Assembly (NCBI GenBank): GCA_021828605.1
Contig: JAJZEG010000080.1
Span: forward strand, 1-27,546
Source: Pseudomonadota bacterium
GTDB lineage: Bacteria; Pseudomonadota; Alphaproteobacteria; Acetobacterales; Acetobacteraceae
Direction of reading: 5' to 3'
DNA length: 27,546 bases
The position numbers and the translations under genes are program-made. Position 1 is the stretch's first letter. Each line of letters begins with the position of its first letter. The notes beneath the pieces are model-generated. The model did no database searches. It was not told the origin of the DNA and saw only the letters and a program-made list of their open reading frames with translations. Below, one piece after another: positions 1 through 8,455 of the stretch.

Positions 1-2
1 TG

Positions 3-239
3 GCGGAGGCGATTGCCAAAATTGAAGATGGGTTTGGGATTTTTATGAATTTGCTCCAGGGCGCGATTGCGTCACGCGCCCGCGCCGACGCACGCAACGT
101 GGCAGCAACCCAGCCATCGCTTGCCGGGCGCGCGGCACTCTGGCAGGAACTGGCGCGCACGGAGGCGATGGTCGAAGGATTAACGCTTGATCCGCGTGCC
201 GCAATTTTAACGGTTTTGCACGAGCTTCAGGCACAATGA
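3..239 (+). CDS. holB: DNA polymerase III delta' subunit, C-terminal fragment
   Basis: The open frame runs in from the left edge (first full codon at 3) and stops with TGA at 237-239, giving about 78 residues of a C-terminus. The sequence is helical and Ala/Leu/Arg-rich, for example SLAGRAALWQELARTEAM, and matches what I know of the C-terminal helical collar domain of the clamp-loader delta' subunit. The main support is context: in many alphaproteobacteria holB lies directly upstream of metG, and here the holB stop overlaps the metG start as ATGA (236-239). The catalytically informative N-terminal AAA+ part lies outside the window, so the call depends partly on position. The in-frame ATG at 45 is internal and not a real start. 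Confidence 0.72.
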   Translation, partial: AEAIAKIEDGFGIFMNLLQGAIASRARADARNVAATQPSLAGRAALWQELARTEAMVEGLTLDPRAAILTVLHELQAQ

Positions 240-1768
240 CACAGCGTTATTACATCACGACGCCGATTTTTTACGTCAACGGCGATCCACATATTGGCCA
301 CGCTTATACTGCGGTGGCCGCCGATGTGATGGCGCGGTTTCGGCGGTTGCAGGGCCATGATGTATGGTTTTTGACCGGCACTGACGAGCACGGTCAGAAG
401 GTCGAGGCGGCGGCGCGGGCAGCGTCGGTTGAGCCCCAGGCATTTTCGGATGATATTTCCGCGCGCTTCCGGGCAATGACGCAAACGCTGAATATTTCCA
501 ATGATGATTTCATGCGCACCACCGAGGCGCGGCATCAGGCGGCATGTGCGGCGCTGTGGCAAAGGCTGGAAGCGGCGGGGATGATCGAGCTTGGCCATTA
601 TGAAGGCTGGTACGCCACGCGCGATGAAGCGTTTTATGGCGAGGATGAGCTGAAAACCGGCGCGGATGGGATCAAGCGCGCCCCCACCGGCGCGCCGGTG
701 GAATGGATGCGCGAGCCCTCATATTTTTTTCGCCTCAGCGCCTTCCAAGATCGACTGTTGGAATTATACCAGGAAAATCCTGAGTTTATTCAGCCTGCGT
801 CAAGCCGTAACGAGGTGATTAGCTTTGTGCGCGGTGGCTTGCGTGATCTCTCGATCAGTCGGACCAGTTTTACCTGGGGCGTGAAGGTGCCGAACGATCC
901 TGCGCATGTGATGTATGTTTGGATCGACGCGCTAACCAACTATCTGACGGCGCTGGGTTTCCCTGATATGCAGGCGCCGCTGATGGCGTTCTGGCCTGCG
1001 GATTTGCATTTAGTGGGTAAGGAAATCACCCGATTTCATGCGATTTATTGGCCCGCGATGCTGATGGCGGCGGGTTTGCCTTTGCCGCGCCGGGTGTTTG
1101 GGCATGGTTGGTGGACGGTTGAGGGCGAGAAAATCAGTAAATCGCTTGGCAATGCGCTGGCCGTGCAGCCCTTGATCGATGAATTCGGGCTTGATCCGTT
1201 GCGGTTTTTTCTGTTGCGCGAAATGCCGTTTGGCAATGACGGCGATTTCTCGCGCCGCGCTTTGATCAGCCGACTCAATGTCGAACTAGCTAATGATTTG
1301 GGCAATTTGGCGCAGCGCACCTTGTCATTCATCGCCAAAAATGCCGGGGCAATGGTGCCGGTGCGCGACGGGGCGCAGTCGCCGGATGTCGCCTTGCGCG
1401 AATTGGCGGCTTCATTGCCCGAGCGGGTCGCGGCGGCGATGGACCGGATGGCGCTGCAAGAGGCGTTAGAGGAAATTTGGAAATTGGTGCGCGCCTGCAA
1501 CGCCTATATCGATCATCAGGCACCTTGGGCCCTGCGCAAAACCGATCCGGCACGGATGGCGAGTGTGTTGCGCGAATTGATCGAGTGTTTGCGGGTAATC
1601 GGGATTTTGCTGCAACCTTTCATGCCCGAGACGATGGCAAAACTGCTTGATCAACTCGGCGTGGCACAGCAAGCACGGAGCTTCGCCGGCTTGGCGACGG
1701 GGCTCGTTGATAACGCGCCGTTACCAACACCCTCGGGATTGTTCCCGCGCTTTGTTGAGCCTGCGTGA
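236..1768 (+). CDS. metG: Methionyl-tRNA synthetase
   Basis: A class I aminoacyl-tRNA synthetase of 510 residues that charges tRNA-Met with methionine in the cytoplasm. The HIGH motif is visible at residues 19-22 (PHIGHAYT) and the KMSKS loop at 299-303 in the variant KISKS. The family-typical TGTDEHGQK, YVWIDALTNYLTALGF and GHGWWTVEG segments are present. The connective-peptide knuckle region (YEGWYATRDEAFYGEDEL onward) carries no zinc-binding cysteines, as in many alphaproteobacterial enzymes. The C-terminal half is the helical anticodon-binding domain, and there is no appended EMAP/Trbp111-like tRNA-binding domain, so this is the short form. The start is set by the 4-bp ATGA overlap with the upstream gene, which suggests translational coupling. 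Confidence 0.97.
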   Translation: MTQRYYITTPIFYVNGDPHIGHAYTAVAADVMARFRRLQGHDVWFLTGTDEHGQKVEAAARAASVEPQAFSDDISARFRAMTQTLNISNDDFMRTTEARHQAACAALWQRLEAAGMIELGHYEGWYATRDEAFYGEDELKTGADGIKRAPTGAPVEWMREPSYFFRLSAFQDRLLELYQENPEFIQPASSRNEVISFVRGGLRDLSISRTSFTWGVKVPNDPAHVMYVWIDALTNYLTALGFPDMQAPLMAFWPADLHLVGKEITRFHAIYWPAMLMAAGLPLPRRVFGHGWWTVEGEKISKSLGNALAVQPLIDEFGLDPLRFFLLREMPFGNDGDFSRRALISRLNVELANDLGNLAQRTLSFIAKNAGAMVPVRDGAQSPDVALRELAASLPERVAAAMDRMALQEALEEIWKLVRACNAYIDHQAPWALRKTDPARMASVLRELIECLRVIGILLQPFMPETMAKLLDQLGVAQQARSFAGLATGLVDNAPLPTPSGLFPRFVEPA

Positions 1769-1792
1769 TCAGGGTGGTGCCGGGCGCGTTGC

Positions 1793-2239
1793 ATGAGTGA
1801 GGCCGCACAATTTTGGGCCGATTTTTGTGCCCGCACCGGCATACAGGGTGCGCTGCCGGAAATCACCGCCTTTGGTGATCCGGGGACCGAGCAGGATGAG
1901 TTGGCAGCGTTAGTGCTGGCGGGGCGCAAACGCGCGACGGCCTGCTTGCTCGCCGATTATCAAGCGGAGGGTGTGGCGTTACCGCAGCCGGGAGATTTGG
2001 CGATTTTCACCAATGGCAGCGGCGTGCCGCTCGGGGTGATTCGCACAACCGAGGTGCGGGTCGGGCCGTTGATCTCGGTCGATGCCGCGTTTGCTGCCGA
2101 TGAGGGCGAGGGCGATGGGTCGCTGGATTATTGGCTCAAAGCCCATCGCCGGTTTTTCAGCAACTGGGCGGAGCATGCAGGGTATTCATTTTCGGATCAG
2201 AGCATTGTGGTGTTTGTTCGCTTTGAGTTGATGCGCTGA
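1793..2239 (+). CDS. ASCH domain-containing protein
   Basis: A 148-residue soluble protein. The segments LVLAGRKRATACLLADYQ, LPQPGDLAIFTNGSGVPLGVIRTTEV and the acidic tail DGSLDYWLKAHRRFFSNWA match the ASCH fold, related to PUA and generally thought to bind RNA or modified nucleosides. The K/R-T/A motif near residue 45 and the E/D-G-D-x-S-L-x-x-W motif near residue 105 are the most recognisable parts. It follows metG by 24 bp on the same strand and is probably co-transcribed. No good Shine-Dalgarno precedes the ATG, so coupling from metG is possible. Members of this family have been linked to nucleoside amidohydrolase activity, but I cannot assign a substrate here. Confidence 0.85.
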   Translation: MSEAAQFWADFCARTGIQGALPEITAFGDPGTEQDELAALVLAGRKRATACLLADYQAEGVALPQPGDLAIFTNGSGVPLGVIRTTEVRVGPLISVDAAFAADEGEGDGSLDYWLKAHRRFFSNWAEHAGYSFSDQSIVVFVRFELMR

Positions 2240-2246
2240 AAATGCT

Positions 2247-3158
2247 CTAAGGATGGATATAGAGCGTCTTGGTTTGGTGATCGATGAATAATTCGTGACG
2301 CCGGATGAAGTCTTCCCCGAGAATGACAACGCCGAATGGAAATACCGCGTGGGGCATTACCCCCACCACCGGATGATTGAGGCGCACGCCGCCGACGCTG
2401 AACGTATTGAGCCGATAGGCGGTCAGGCGCACGGCGCGCGCACCGATGCCATGACCCAAATGTGTGCCGAGCCGTTTGGCGTCGGCGCCATGATCACTGA
2501 TTTGCGCGAATGTCTCAGCGGAGAGCACGGTGTTGGTTGATCCGGTATCGAGTGCCGCGGTAACCTGATGCCCATTGATTAACATCGGAAACTCGATGGC
2601 GTTATTATCCGCGAGGCTGAAATGCACCATCACCGCGCGGCCGGACCACGGTTTGATGATTGAGCAATAATGGGTTTTTAGCAGAAATACTTGGTGCTCG
2701 GGAAAATCGATATCGACGGCGTAATGCGCGAGAATATCATTGCCAATCGCGCCACTGACCGCACGCTGTCCCGGATTGCTGGTCACCGGAGCCCGCACCA
2801 CCGGCATTCGTAAGCCACCGGCAACAGCACCACCGAAGGTCAATGATTTAACCTGCACCATGGCATTACGCGCCGATCCCCCGACGCCCGTTAAAGTGAG
2901 GTGCCGGTCAAATATGACCGGCAGGCCAAATTGCTTGACGCCTGCGGGCGAGATCGAAGAGAGCACCGCGCCGGTATCGAACAGCATGGTCGCGCGCTTG
3001 CCATCGATCCGTGCTGGAAATACCGGCTCACCATGGCGGAACGAAATGGTCAGCAAAGCGATGGGCTTTGGCTGACAGGCCGTTTGTGCAGCGCAGCCCG
3101 CCAGCGCCAAACCCATGCTTAAATGTAAAATGGAACGAATAAATCGTGCAATGTTCAT
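2247..3158 (-). CDS. Two-lobed retropepsin-like aspartic protease, predicted lipoprotein
   Basis: A 303-residue protein with an N-terminal signal segment ending in a lipobox (LALAGC, lipidated Cys22), so it is probably anchored to a membrane facing the periplasm. Two retropepsin-type domains follow: the first has LFDTGAVLSS (Asp61) with the closing GAIGNDILAHYAVDIDF, the second has ALDTGSTNTV (Asp204) with VILGEDFIRRHELFIDH. Each half supplies one catalytic DTG, so a single chain could form the whole active site, like the Caulobacter PerP group of periplasmic proteases. It begins 33 bp after the dsbD-like gene and is likely in its operon. It converges with the ASCH gene, leaving 7 bp between the stops. 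No clear ribosome-binding site precedes the ATG. Confidence 0.85.
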   Translation of the reverse strand: MNIARFIRSILHLSMGLALAGCAAQTACQPKPIALLTISFRHGEPVFPARIDGKRATMLFDTGAVLSSISPAGVKQFGLPVIFDRHLTLTGVGGSARNAMVQVKSLTFGGAVAGGLRMPVVRAPVTSNPGQRAVSGAIGNDILAHYAVDIDFPEHQVFLLKTHYCSIIKPWSGRAVMVHFSLADNNAIEFPMLINGHQVTAALDTGSTNTVLSAETFAQISDHGADAKRLGTHLGHGIGARAVRLTAYRLNTFSVGGVRLNHPVVGVMPHAVFPFGVVILGEDFIRRHELFIDHQTKTLYIHP

Positions 3159-3191
3159 AACAATGCACGCTGCCGGTCATTGGCGCGTCTG

Positions 3192-5234
3192 TCAATGTCC
3201 CGCGATCGCGCTCTCGACTATGCCGGGGGTCAAGATTTGCGGCAGGATTTGCCCCCGACCGTGCGGCGGATAATAAACGTAAAGTGGCACACCATCGCGA
3301 TGATACCGGCTCAGATAACGGGTGATGGCCGGGTTGCGATTGGTCCAATCGCCTTGCATTAAAATAACGTGATGGGCCGCGAAATCCGCGCGCACGGCGG
3401 CGGGCTCGATGGCGACGCGCTCATTGACCTGACAGGTGATGCACCAGGCAGCACTCATATCAACGAAAACGGGCTTTCCCGCCATGCGCAATTTGGCGAG
3501 TTGGGTGCGAGAATAGGGGACTGCGCCATTGATCGCGATGGATGATTTGGCGCTACGCGCGGGGGCAAGTTTGGGGAGCAAGGCGAGAGCGGTGATCACC
3601 GCTAACAAAGCGAGGCCACGGGCAAAGGCGCTGCGAAAGCGCAACAGCCACAGGGCGAAGGCAAGCAGCACTGCGCCGCCGGTTGCGATCAGCACGCCTG
3701 TCGATCCGGCTTGCGCGCTGAGCACCCAGAGCAGCCAAACGGCGGTGGCGAACATCGGGAAGGCGAGAAATTGTTTGAATACCAGCATCCACGCGCCGGG
3801 GCGCGGCAGCAGGCGCGCGACGCCGGGGATCAGGCCGATTACCAGGAATGGCAGAGCGATGCCCAAGCCCAGGGCTGCGAAAATCAATAACCCTTCAAAT
3901 AACGGGGCGGATAAGGCTGCTGCGATGGCCCCGCCCATGAATGGCGCGGTGCAGGGGGTCGCGACAATCACCGCGAGCAGGCCGGTGGCGAAACTGCCGA
4001 ACAGCCCGCCGCGCGCGACCAGAGATGAACCGAGTTGCTCAATTCCGGTGATTTCAAACAGACCGGCGAAATTGAGCCCGATCACAAAAATCAGCCAAAT
4101 CATCGCCCCGGTAAATATCGGCGATTGGAACTGAAATCCCCATCCCAACGCCGCCCCACCGGCGCGCAATGCCATCAAGGCGGCGCCGAGGGCAACCATC
4201 GCGACCATGGCCCCGGCACTATAGGAAAGGGATTCGCGACGGGCTTGCGGGCGATTTTCCGCGCCGAGCCGGGCGATGGCCAGCGCCTTGATCGCCAACA
4301 CCGGAAACACGCACGGCATCAGGTTGAGAATCAGACCGCCGAGCAGGGCACCGATAATCCAAATCGACAGGGGGGTGCGCGATGGGAGGGCCAAGGCTGC
4401 GACACGCGCGGCATGAATAATCAATGATTGGGTTTGGCCACTGGGATCGGTCATTTCGATCACGCCGACGAGCGGCCCAGCGGGTGCATGACGTTGTAAA
4501 TGGAGCTTGAGGCTGAACTGGTTGGCGCCAAATACCAAAGGTTGAGGCGCTGCATTGGCGATGGCGGACGCACGATCGGGATAAAAATGCGCGCGCGCCA
4601 CAGCTTGGCGGCCTAAGCCTTGGCCGTAAATTGTTAGTATGCCATTCGCCGCGATGGTCGCGCGGAAGGGCGAAGGGCGCGGCATCGCGGCCTCTGCCTG
4701 GCTGAACAAAGCAGCTTGGCGCGAAGGCAGTGCGGTGCCGGTGGTGATGGGCAGGGTGATTGCGAATCGCCCTTGTTCGGGGACGCATATTTTTGGATCA
4801 CAAACGAGCCAATGCACTCGCGCGCGGATCGGCAGGCTTGGGGTGGTGGCCGGTGCGGGGAGGGTGAGTGTGAAGGGCAGCAGCACCGTGCCGGTTTCGA
4901 CATAATCGCCGACACCACTGGCGACCAGCCAAGACGGCGCCGGGAAGGCTAGTTTGCCCGCTTTGGCACCCTGGGGCGCGGTGATCGACAGGCCTGGCGG
5001 TTCACCGGCATCGCCCGGATCAGACCAATAAATATGCCAGTTCGGTGTCAGGCGAAACAGCAGACCAAGCTGGATCTTCGTGCCTGAGGCCGATTTTGTG
5101 GCGGAAACAATCGACACCTGATCACGCGGCGAGGTGATGATGTTGCTCTGCGCTGCCCAAGCAGAGGGGATCAGCAGCATCACCAGGAATAAGGCAGGGG
5201 CAAAATGGCGTAGCCAAGCGAAGCGGGACATCAT
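3192..5234 (-). CDS. dsbD: DsbD/ScsB-type thiol:disulfide interchange protein
   Basis: A 680-residue inner-membrane reductase that passes electrons from cytoplasmic thioredoxin to periplasmic partners. A signal peptide (ALFLVMLLIPSAWA) leads into a periplasmic N-terminal domain with a Cys pair (Cys145 and Cys150, VCDPKICVPEQG). The central DsbD-type membrane domain contains the redox cysteines in MPCVFPVL (Cys308) and TPCTAPFMGG (Cys428). The C-terminal periplasmic thioredoxin domain has WCITC (Cys598/Cys601). The longer upstream open frame lacks a signal peptide at its N-terminus and overlaps hrpB, so I place the start at MMSRF; ATG 5231 is equally possible. Neither start has a good Shine-Dalgarno. 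It is divergent from hrpB and upstream of the lipoprotein protease. Confidence 0.92.
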   Translation of the reverse strand: MMSRFAWLRHFAPALFLVMLLIPSAWAAQSNIITSPRDQVSIVSATKSASGTKIQLGLLFRLTPNWHIYWSDPGDAGEPPGLSITAPQGAKAGKLAFPAPSWLVASGVGDYVETGTVLLPFTLTLPAPATTPSLPIRARVHWLVCDPKICVPEQGRFAITLPITTGTALPSRQAALFSQAEAAMPRPSPFRATIAANGILTIYGQGLGRQAVARAHFYPDRASAIANAAPQPLVFGANQFSLKLHLQRHAPAGPLVGVIEMTDPSGQTQSLIIHAARVAALALPSRTPLSIWIIGALLGGLILNLMPCVFPVLAIKALAIARLGAENRPQARRESLSYSAGAMVAMVALGAALMALRAGGAALGWGFQFQSPIFTGAMIWLIFVIGLNFAGLFEITGIEQLGSSLVARGGLFGSFATGLLAVIVATPCTAPFMGGAIAAALSAPLFEGLLIFAALGLGIALPFLVIGLIPGVARLLPRPGAWMLVFKQFLAFPMFATAVWLLWVLSAQAGSTGVLIATGGAVLLAFALWLLRFRSAFARGLALLAVITALALLPKLAPARSAKSSIAINGAVPYSRTQLAKLRMAGKPVFVDMSAAWCITCQVNERVAIEPAAVRADFAAHHVILMQGDWTNRNPAITRYLSRYHRDGVPLYVYYPPHGRGQILPQILTPGIVESAIAGH

Positions 5235-5280
5235 GACGCGGTTATCGCATAAAGCGGGGATCGATGCTAACCCGCTGACG

Positions 5281-7728
5281 ATGGATATTTTTTCGACCCT
5301 CAATCCAGACATCGCGGACCTGCCGGTGCGCAGCGTGCTTGCCGACTTATGTGCAAGCCTGTGCGCGCGGCCCAACGCGGTGCTGGTGGCGCCGCCGGGT
5401 GCGGGTAAGACCACCTTGGTGCCGTTGGCGCTGCTGAATGCGCCCTGGGTTGATGGTCAGCGCATCCTGATGCTTGAGCCGAGGCGGCTGGCGGCGCGGG
5501 CGGCGGCGCATCGGATGGCGTATTTGGCGGGCGAGGCGCCCGGCGAAACGATTGGGTATTCGACCCGCTTGGAGCGGGTGGTCTCGGCGCGCACCCGGAT
5601 TGAGGTGATCACCGAGGGGTTGCTCACCGCGCGGCTACTGGATGATCCGGGCCTTGACCGGGTCGCCTGCGTGATTTTCGATGAAATTCATGAGCGCAGC
5701 CTGGAGGCGGATTTGGCGCTGGCGCTGGTTTTGGATTTGCAGCGCCAGTTGCGTCCTGATTTGCGCATGATCGCGATGTCGGCCACTGCCGATACAAGGC
5801 GGTTGGCGCGGATGTTAGAGGCAACGGTGCATGTTAGTGCCGGGGCGGCGCATCCGGTTATGCTCGTTCATCAAAGCCGTGACATCGCCGATGTTCGTGG
5901 CTTACCGGCGGCGATGGCGCAGGCGGTGCGTGCCGCACTTCTTGAATATTCGGGTGATATTCTGGCGTTTTTGCCGGGAGTCGGGGAAATTCGGCGCAGC
6001 GCTGAGGCGTCGGTCGGGATTAGTGCCGAAATTGTGCCGCTCTACGGCGATTTGCCAGCCGAACAGCAGGTGCGCGTGCTCACGCCGGGTATTGCTCGGC
6101 GCGTGGTGTTAGCGACCAGCATTGCCGAAACATCGCTGACCCTGCCCGGTGTGCGGGTGGTGATTGATGGCGGGTTTCGCCGTGCGCCCGCGTTCGATCC
6201 GGGATCGGCATTGACCCGACTGGTGACCCGGCGGATTAGCCGGGCTGCTGCGGATCAGCGGGCCGGACGGGCCGGTCGCGAAGCGCCGGGCGTTGCGATC
6301 CGGCTATGGAGTACCGCTTTGCATCGTGGCCTGCCCGAGTTTGATCGCCCGGAAATTTTCGAGGCCGATTTGGCGCGTTTGGTTCTGGCCTGCGCGGCAT
6401 GGGGTACCATGCCCAATGACCTCGCCTTTATCGATGCACCGCCCGCTGGCGCCTTGGCCGCTGCGCAGACTTTATTAACCGAGCTTGGCGCGCTAGAGGG
6501 GGCGATGATCACGCCGCTCGGACGGCGGATGGCGGCGTTGGGCGCGGCGCCGCGTTTGGCCGCGATGATGTTAGCGGCACAATCGCCGGATGAGCAGGCG
6601 CTGGCAGCGGATATTGCAGCGTTATTGGAGGAGCGCGATCCGTTACGGCACGAAAACTCGGTCGATATTTCGCTAAGGTTAGACGCATTGCGCGACCGGC
6701 GCACGGGTGATCCAGGCGCGTTGGCACGGATTGCGCGCGCAGCGAGCCAATATCGCGCGCGGCTTGGGCTGCGCCGCGACGCCAGCGCGGCGGGTGATCC
6801 CGCCGGGTTGATCGCGGTGGCGTTCCCCGACCGGGTGGCGGCACGCCGGGGTGAGCCGGGGCGGTTTCGCTTGGCCGGGGGCGGCGGGGCGGCACTGGAG
6901 CCCGGCGATGCGCTGGCGCGCGCGCCTTTGCTCGCGATTGCGGCGATGGGTGGGCGGGGGGCTGCGAAAATCAGTCTGGCGGCGCCGATTGATCCTGCGC
7001 AATTACCGTCTATTTTACAGAATCGGTTAACACGGGTGCGCGATGTTGCGCTCGACCCGGTTGCGGGCACGGTGCTGGTGCGCGAGCGGTTGCGGCTGGG
7101 TGCGTTAGTGCTGGCCGATCACGCCGAACGCGCGGATCCAGCTGAAACCGAGGCGGCCTTGCGCGCGGCGATTTTGGCTAAGCCAGAGCGGCTCGATTGG
7201 TCGGAGGGATTAGCTCAATTGCAAGCGCGGGTGGCGCTGATGCGCAGCCTTGCCCCGGATGAGTGGCCTGATTTTAGCAGCGAAACCTTGCGCGCGACCC
7301 TCGCTGAATGGGTGTTTCCCCATCTGCCCGGATTGCGCAGTCTGCGTGAGGTGGGCGCGCTCGATTTAGCCAAAATCCTGCGTGAACAACTACCCTATGA
7401 GGCTGCGCGGACGCTTGGTATTCAGCTTCCCGAGCGGATTGATCTGCCGGGTGGTTTGGTGATGATTGATTATACCGCCCCGGTGCCCATACTCGCCGCG
7501 CGCGCCCAGTTTTTTTATGGGCTGGACGCAACGCCGTTATTAAGCGGTGGAAAAATTCAACTGCAATGCGCGTTGCTGTCGCCGGCCGGACGGCCGATTG
7601 CGGTGACCGCTGATTTGGCTGCGTTTTGGCGCGCGGGCTGGCTTGATGCGCGCAAGGATATGCGCGGGCGATATCCCAAACATGACTGGCCCGAACAGCC
7701 GTGGCTTGCCGCCCCTCGGCGGAGGTGA
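5281..7728 (+). CDS. hrpB: ATP-dependent helicase HrpB
   Basis: A DExH-box superfamily 2 helicase of 815 residues. Visible motifs are Walker A APPGAGKTT (Lys43), Walker B IFDEIHERSLEADLAL, motif III SATADTRRLARML, and the C-terminal motifs VLATSIAETSLTLPGV and DQRAGRAGREAPGVAIRLW. The C-terminal half (LNLPG-like ELPERIDLPGGLVMIDYT and the PLLSGGKIQLQCALLSPAGRPI segment) is the HrpB-specific region. The bacterial cellular role is poorly defined. I chose ATG 5281 because MDIFSTLNPDIADLPV fits the family N-terminus; ATG 5233 would add 16 residues and overlap the dsbD start. The stop abuts the convergent methyltransferase stop with no gap. Confidence 0.94.
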   Translation: MDIFSTLNPDIADLPVRSVLADLCASLCARPNAVLVAPPGAGKTTLVPLALLNAPWVDGQRILMLEPRRLAARAAAHRMAYLAGEAPGETIGYSTRLERVVSARTRIEVITEGLLTARLLDDPGLDRVACVIFDEIHERSLEADLALALVLDLQRQLRPDLRMIAMSATADTRRLARMLEATVHVSAGAAHPVMLVHQSRDIADVRGLPAAMAQAVRAALLEYSGDILAFLPGVGEIRRSAEASVGISAEIVPLYGDLPAEQQVRVLTPGIARRVVLATSIAETSLTLPGVRVVIDGGFRRAPAFDPGSALTRLVTRRISRAAADQRAGRAGREAPGVAIRLWSTALHRGLPEFDRPEIFEADLARLVLACAAWGTMPNDLAFIDAPPAGALAAAQTLLTELGALEGAMITPLGRRMAALGAAPRLAAMMLAAQSPDEQALAADIAALLEERDPLRHENSVDISLRLDALRDRRTGDPGALARIARAASQYRARLGLRRDASAAGDPAGLIAVAFPDRVAARRGEPGRFRLAGGGGAALEPGDALARAPLLAIAAMGGRGAAKISLAAPIDPAQLPSILQNRLTRVRDVALDPVAGTVLVRERLRLGALVLADHAERADPAETEAALRAAILAKPERLDWSEGLAQLQARVALMRSLAPDEWPDFSSETLRATLAEWVFPHLPGLRSLREVGALDLAKILREQLPYEAARTLGIQLPERIDLPGGLVMIDYTAPVPILAARAQFFYGLDATPLLSGGKIQLQCALLSPAGRPIAVTADLAAFWRAGWLDARKDMRGRYPKHDWPEQPWLAAPRRR

Positions 7729-8442
7729 TCAATCGATCATCACCGCGACATGGCCCTTTTCGCCCGCATAGCCCAGATAGTGATAGGAGCGTTGATGGGT
7801 TGCACAGAATTCCTGGAAGGCTTTGAACTCATGCTGACGCCAGCCAGGATAGTTAAAATATTCATCGAACACGATCACCGTGCCAGACTTGATCCGATCA
7901 GCGAGCAAATCAAAAATCGTTTTTGTTGAGGAATAAATATCACAATCGACATGAAGCAACGCCACCGGCTCGGCGGTGGTGGCAAGGAACGCCGGGAGGG
8001 TCGCATCGAACCAGCCGACATGGAGTTTGACGTTGACTGGGGTTTTCGGCAGCTGACCGCGCCGATCAAACGCGCCGCGTGCTTCTGCGGTGCCCGCCCA
8101 ATCCTCAGGCAGACCCTCAAACGAATCAAACCCGTGGACAATTCGGGGTGCCGCTTCGCTTTGCAAGGCATGTGCCAGGCAGGTGATTGACAGGCCTTTT
8201 TCGACGCCGAATTCCATCACCAAACCTTGGCTTGGGGCGCGGCTCAGCGCAAAGCGGAGCAAATCAAAGCGATCCCGGCACATCATCGCTGATTGCATAT
8301 GCTCGACAATATAAGCCACCGCTTCGCGTTTGGCGTGCAGGCGCACATCAAACGCAAGGTCGTTCAAATACCAGGAATGCAGGATTTTCCGGTAAGCCCG
8401 ACCCAGCAATCCGGCGCGCCAGCCACGGGAGAGTATCGCCAT
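7729..8442 (-). CDS. TylF/MycF-type class I SAM-dependent methyltransferase
   Basis: A 237-residue Rossmann-fold methyltransferase. Motif I is VMEFGVEKGLS (Glu77). The metal-binding and catalytic part resembles macrocin O-methyltransferases: ALLHVDCDIYSSTKTIFDLL (Asp166/Asp168) and VIVFDEYFNYPGWRQHEFKA (Asp193/Glu194). Such enzymes O-methylate sugars or polyketide-linked sugars, but the same fold is common in surface-polysaccharide loci, and the substrate cannot be told from sequence. ATG 8442 is preceded by ACGAGG at a good distance; a longer frame would run into the upstream kinase gene. It lies 13 bp after the ABC1 kinase gene and is probably co-transcribed with it and pepF. Confidence 0.85.
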   Translation of the reverse strand: MAILSRGWRAGLLGRAYRKILHSWYLNDLAFDVRLHAKREAVAYIVEHMQSAMMCRDRFDLLRFALSRAPSQGLVMEFGVEKGLSITCLAHALQSEAAPRIVHGFDSFEGLPEDWAGTAEARGAFDRRGQLPKTPVNVKLHVGWFDATLPAFLATTAEPVALLHVDCDIYSSTKTIFDLLADRIKSGTVIVFDEYFNYPGWRQHEFKAFQEFCATHQRSYHYLGYAGEKGHVAVMID

Positions 8443-8455
8443 AAATAACGCCTCG

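Noticed and set aside
5134..5280. Long N-terminal extension of hrpB
   Set aside because: The extra residues are not family-like and overlap the dsbD signal-peptide coding region; ATG 5281 gives a family-like N-terminus.
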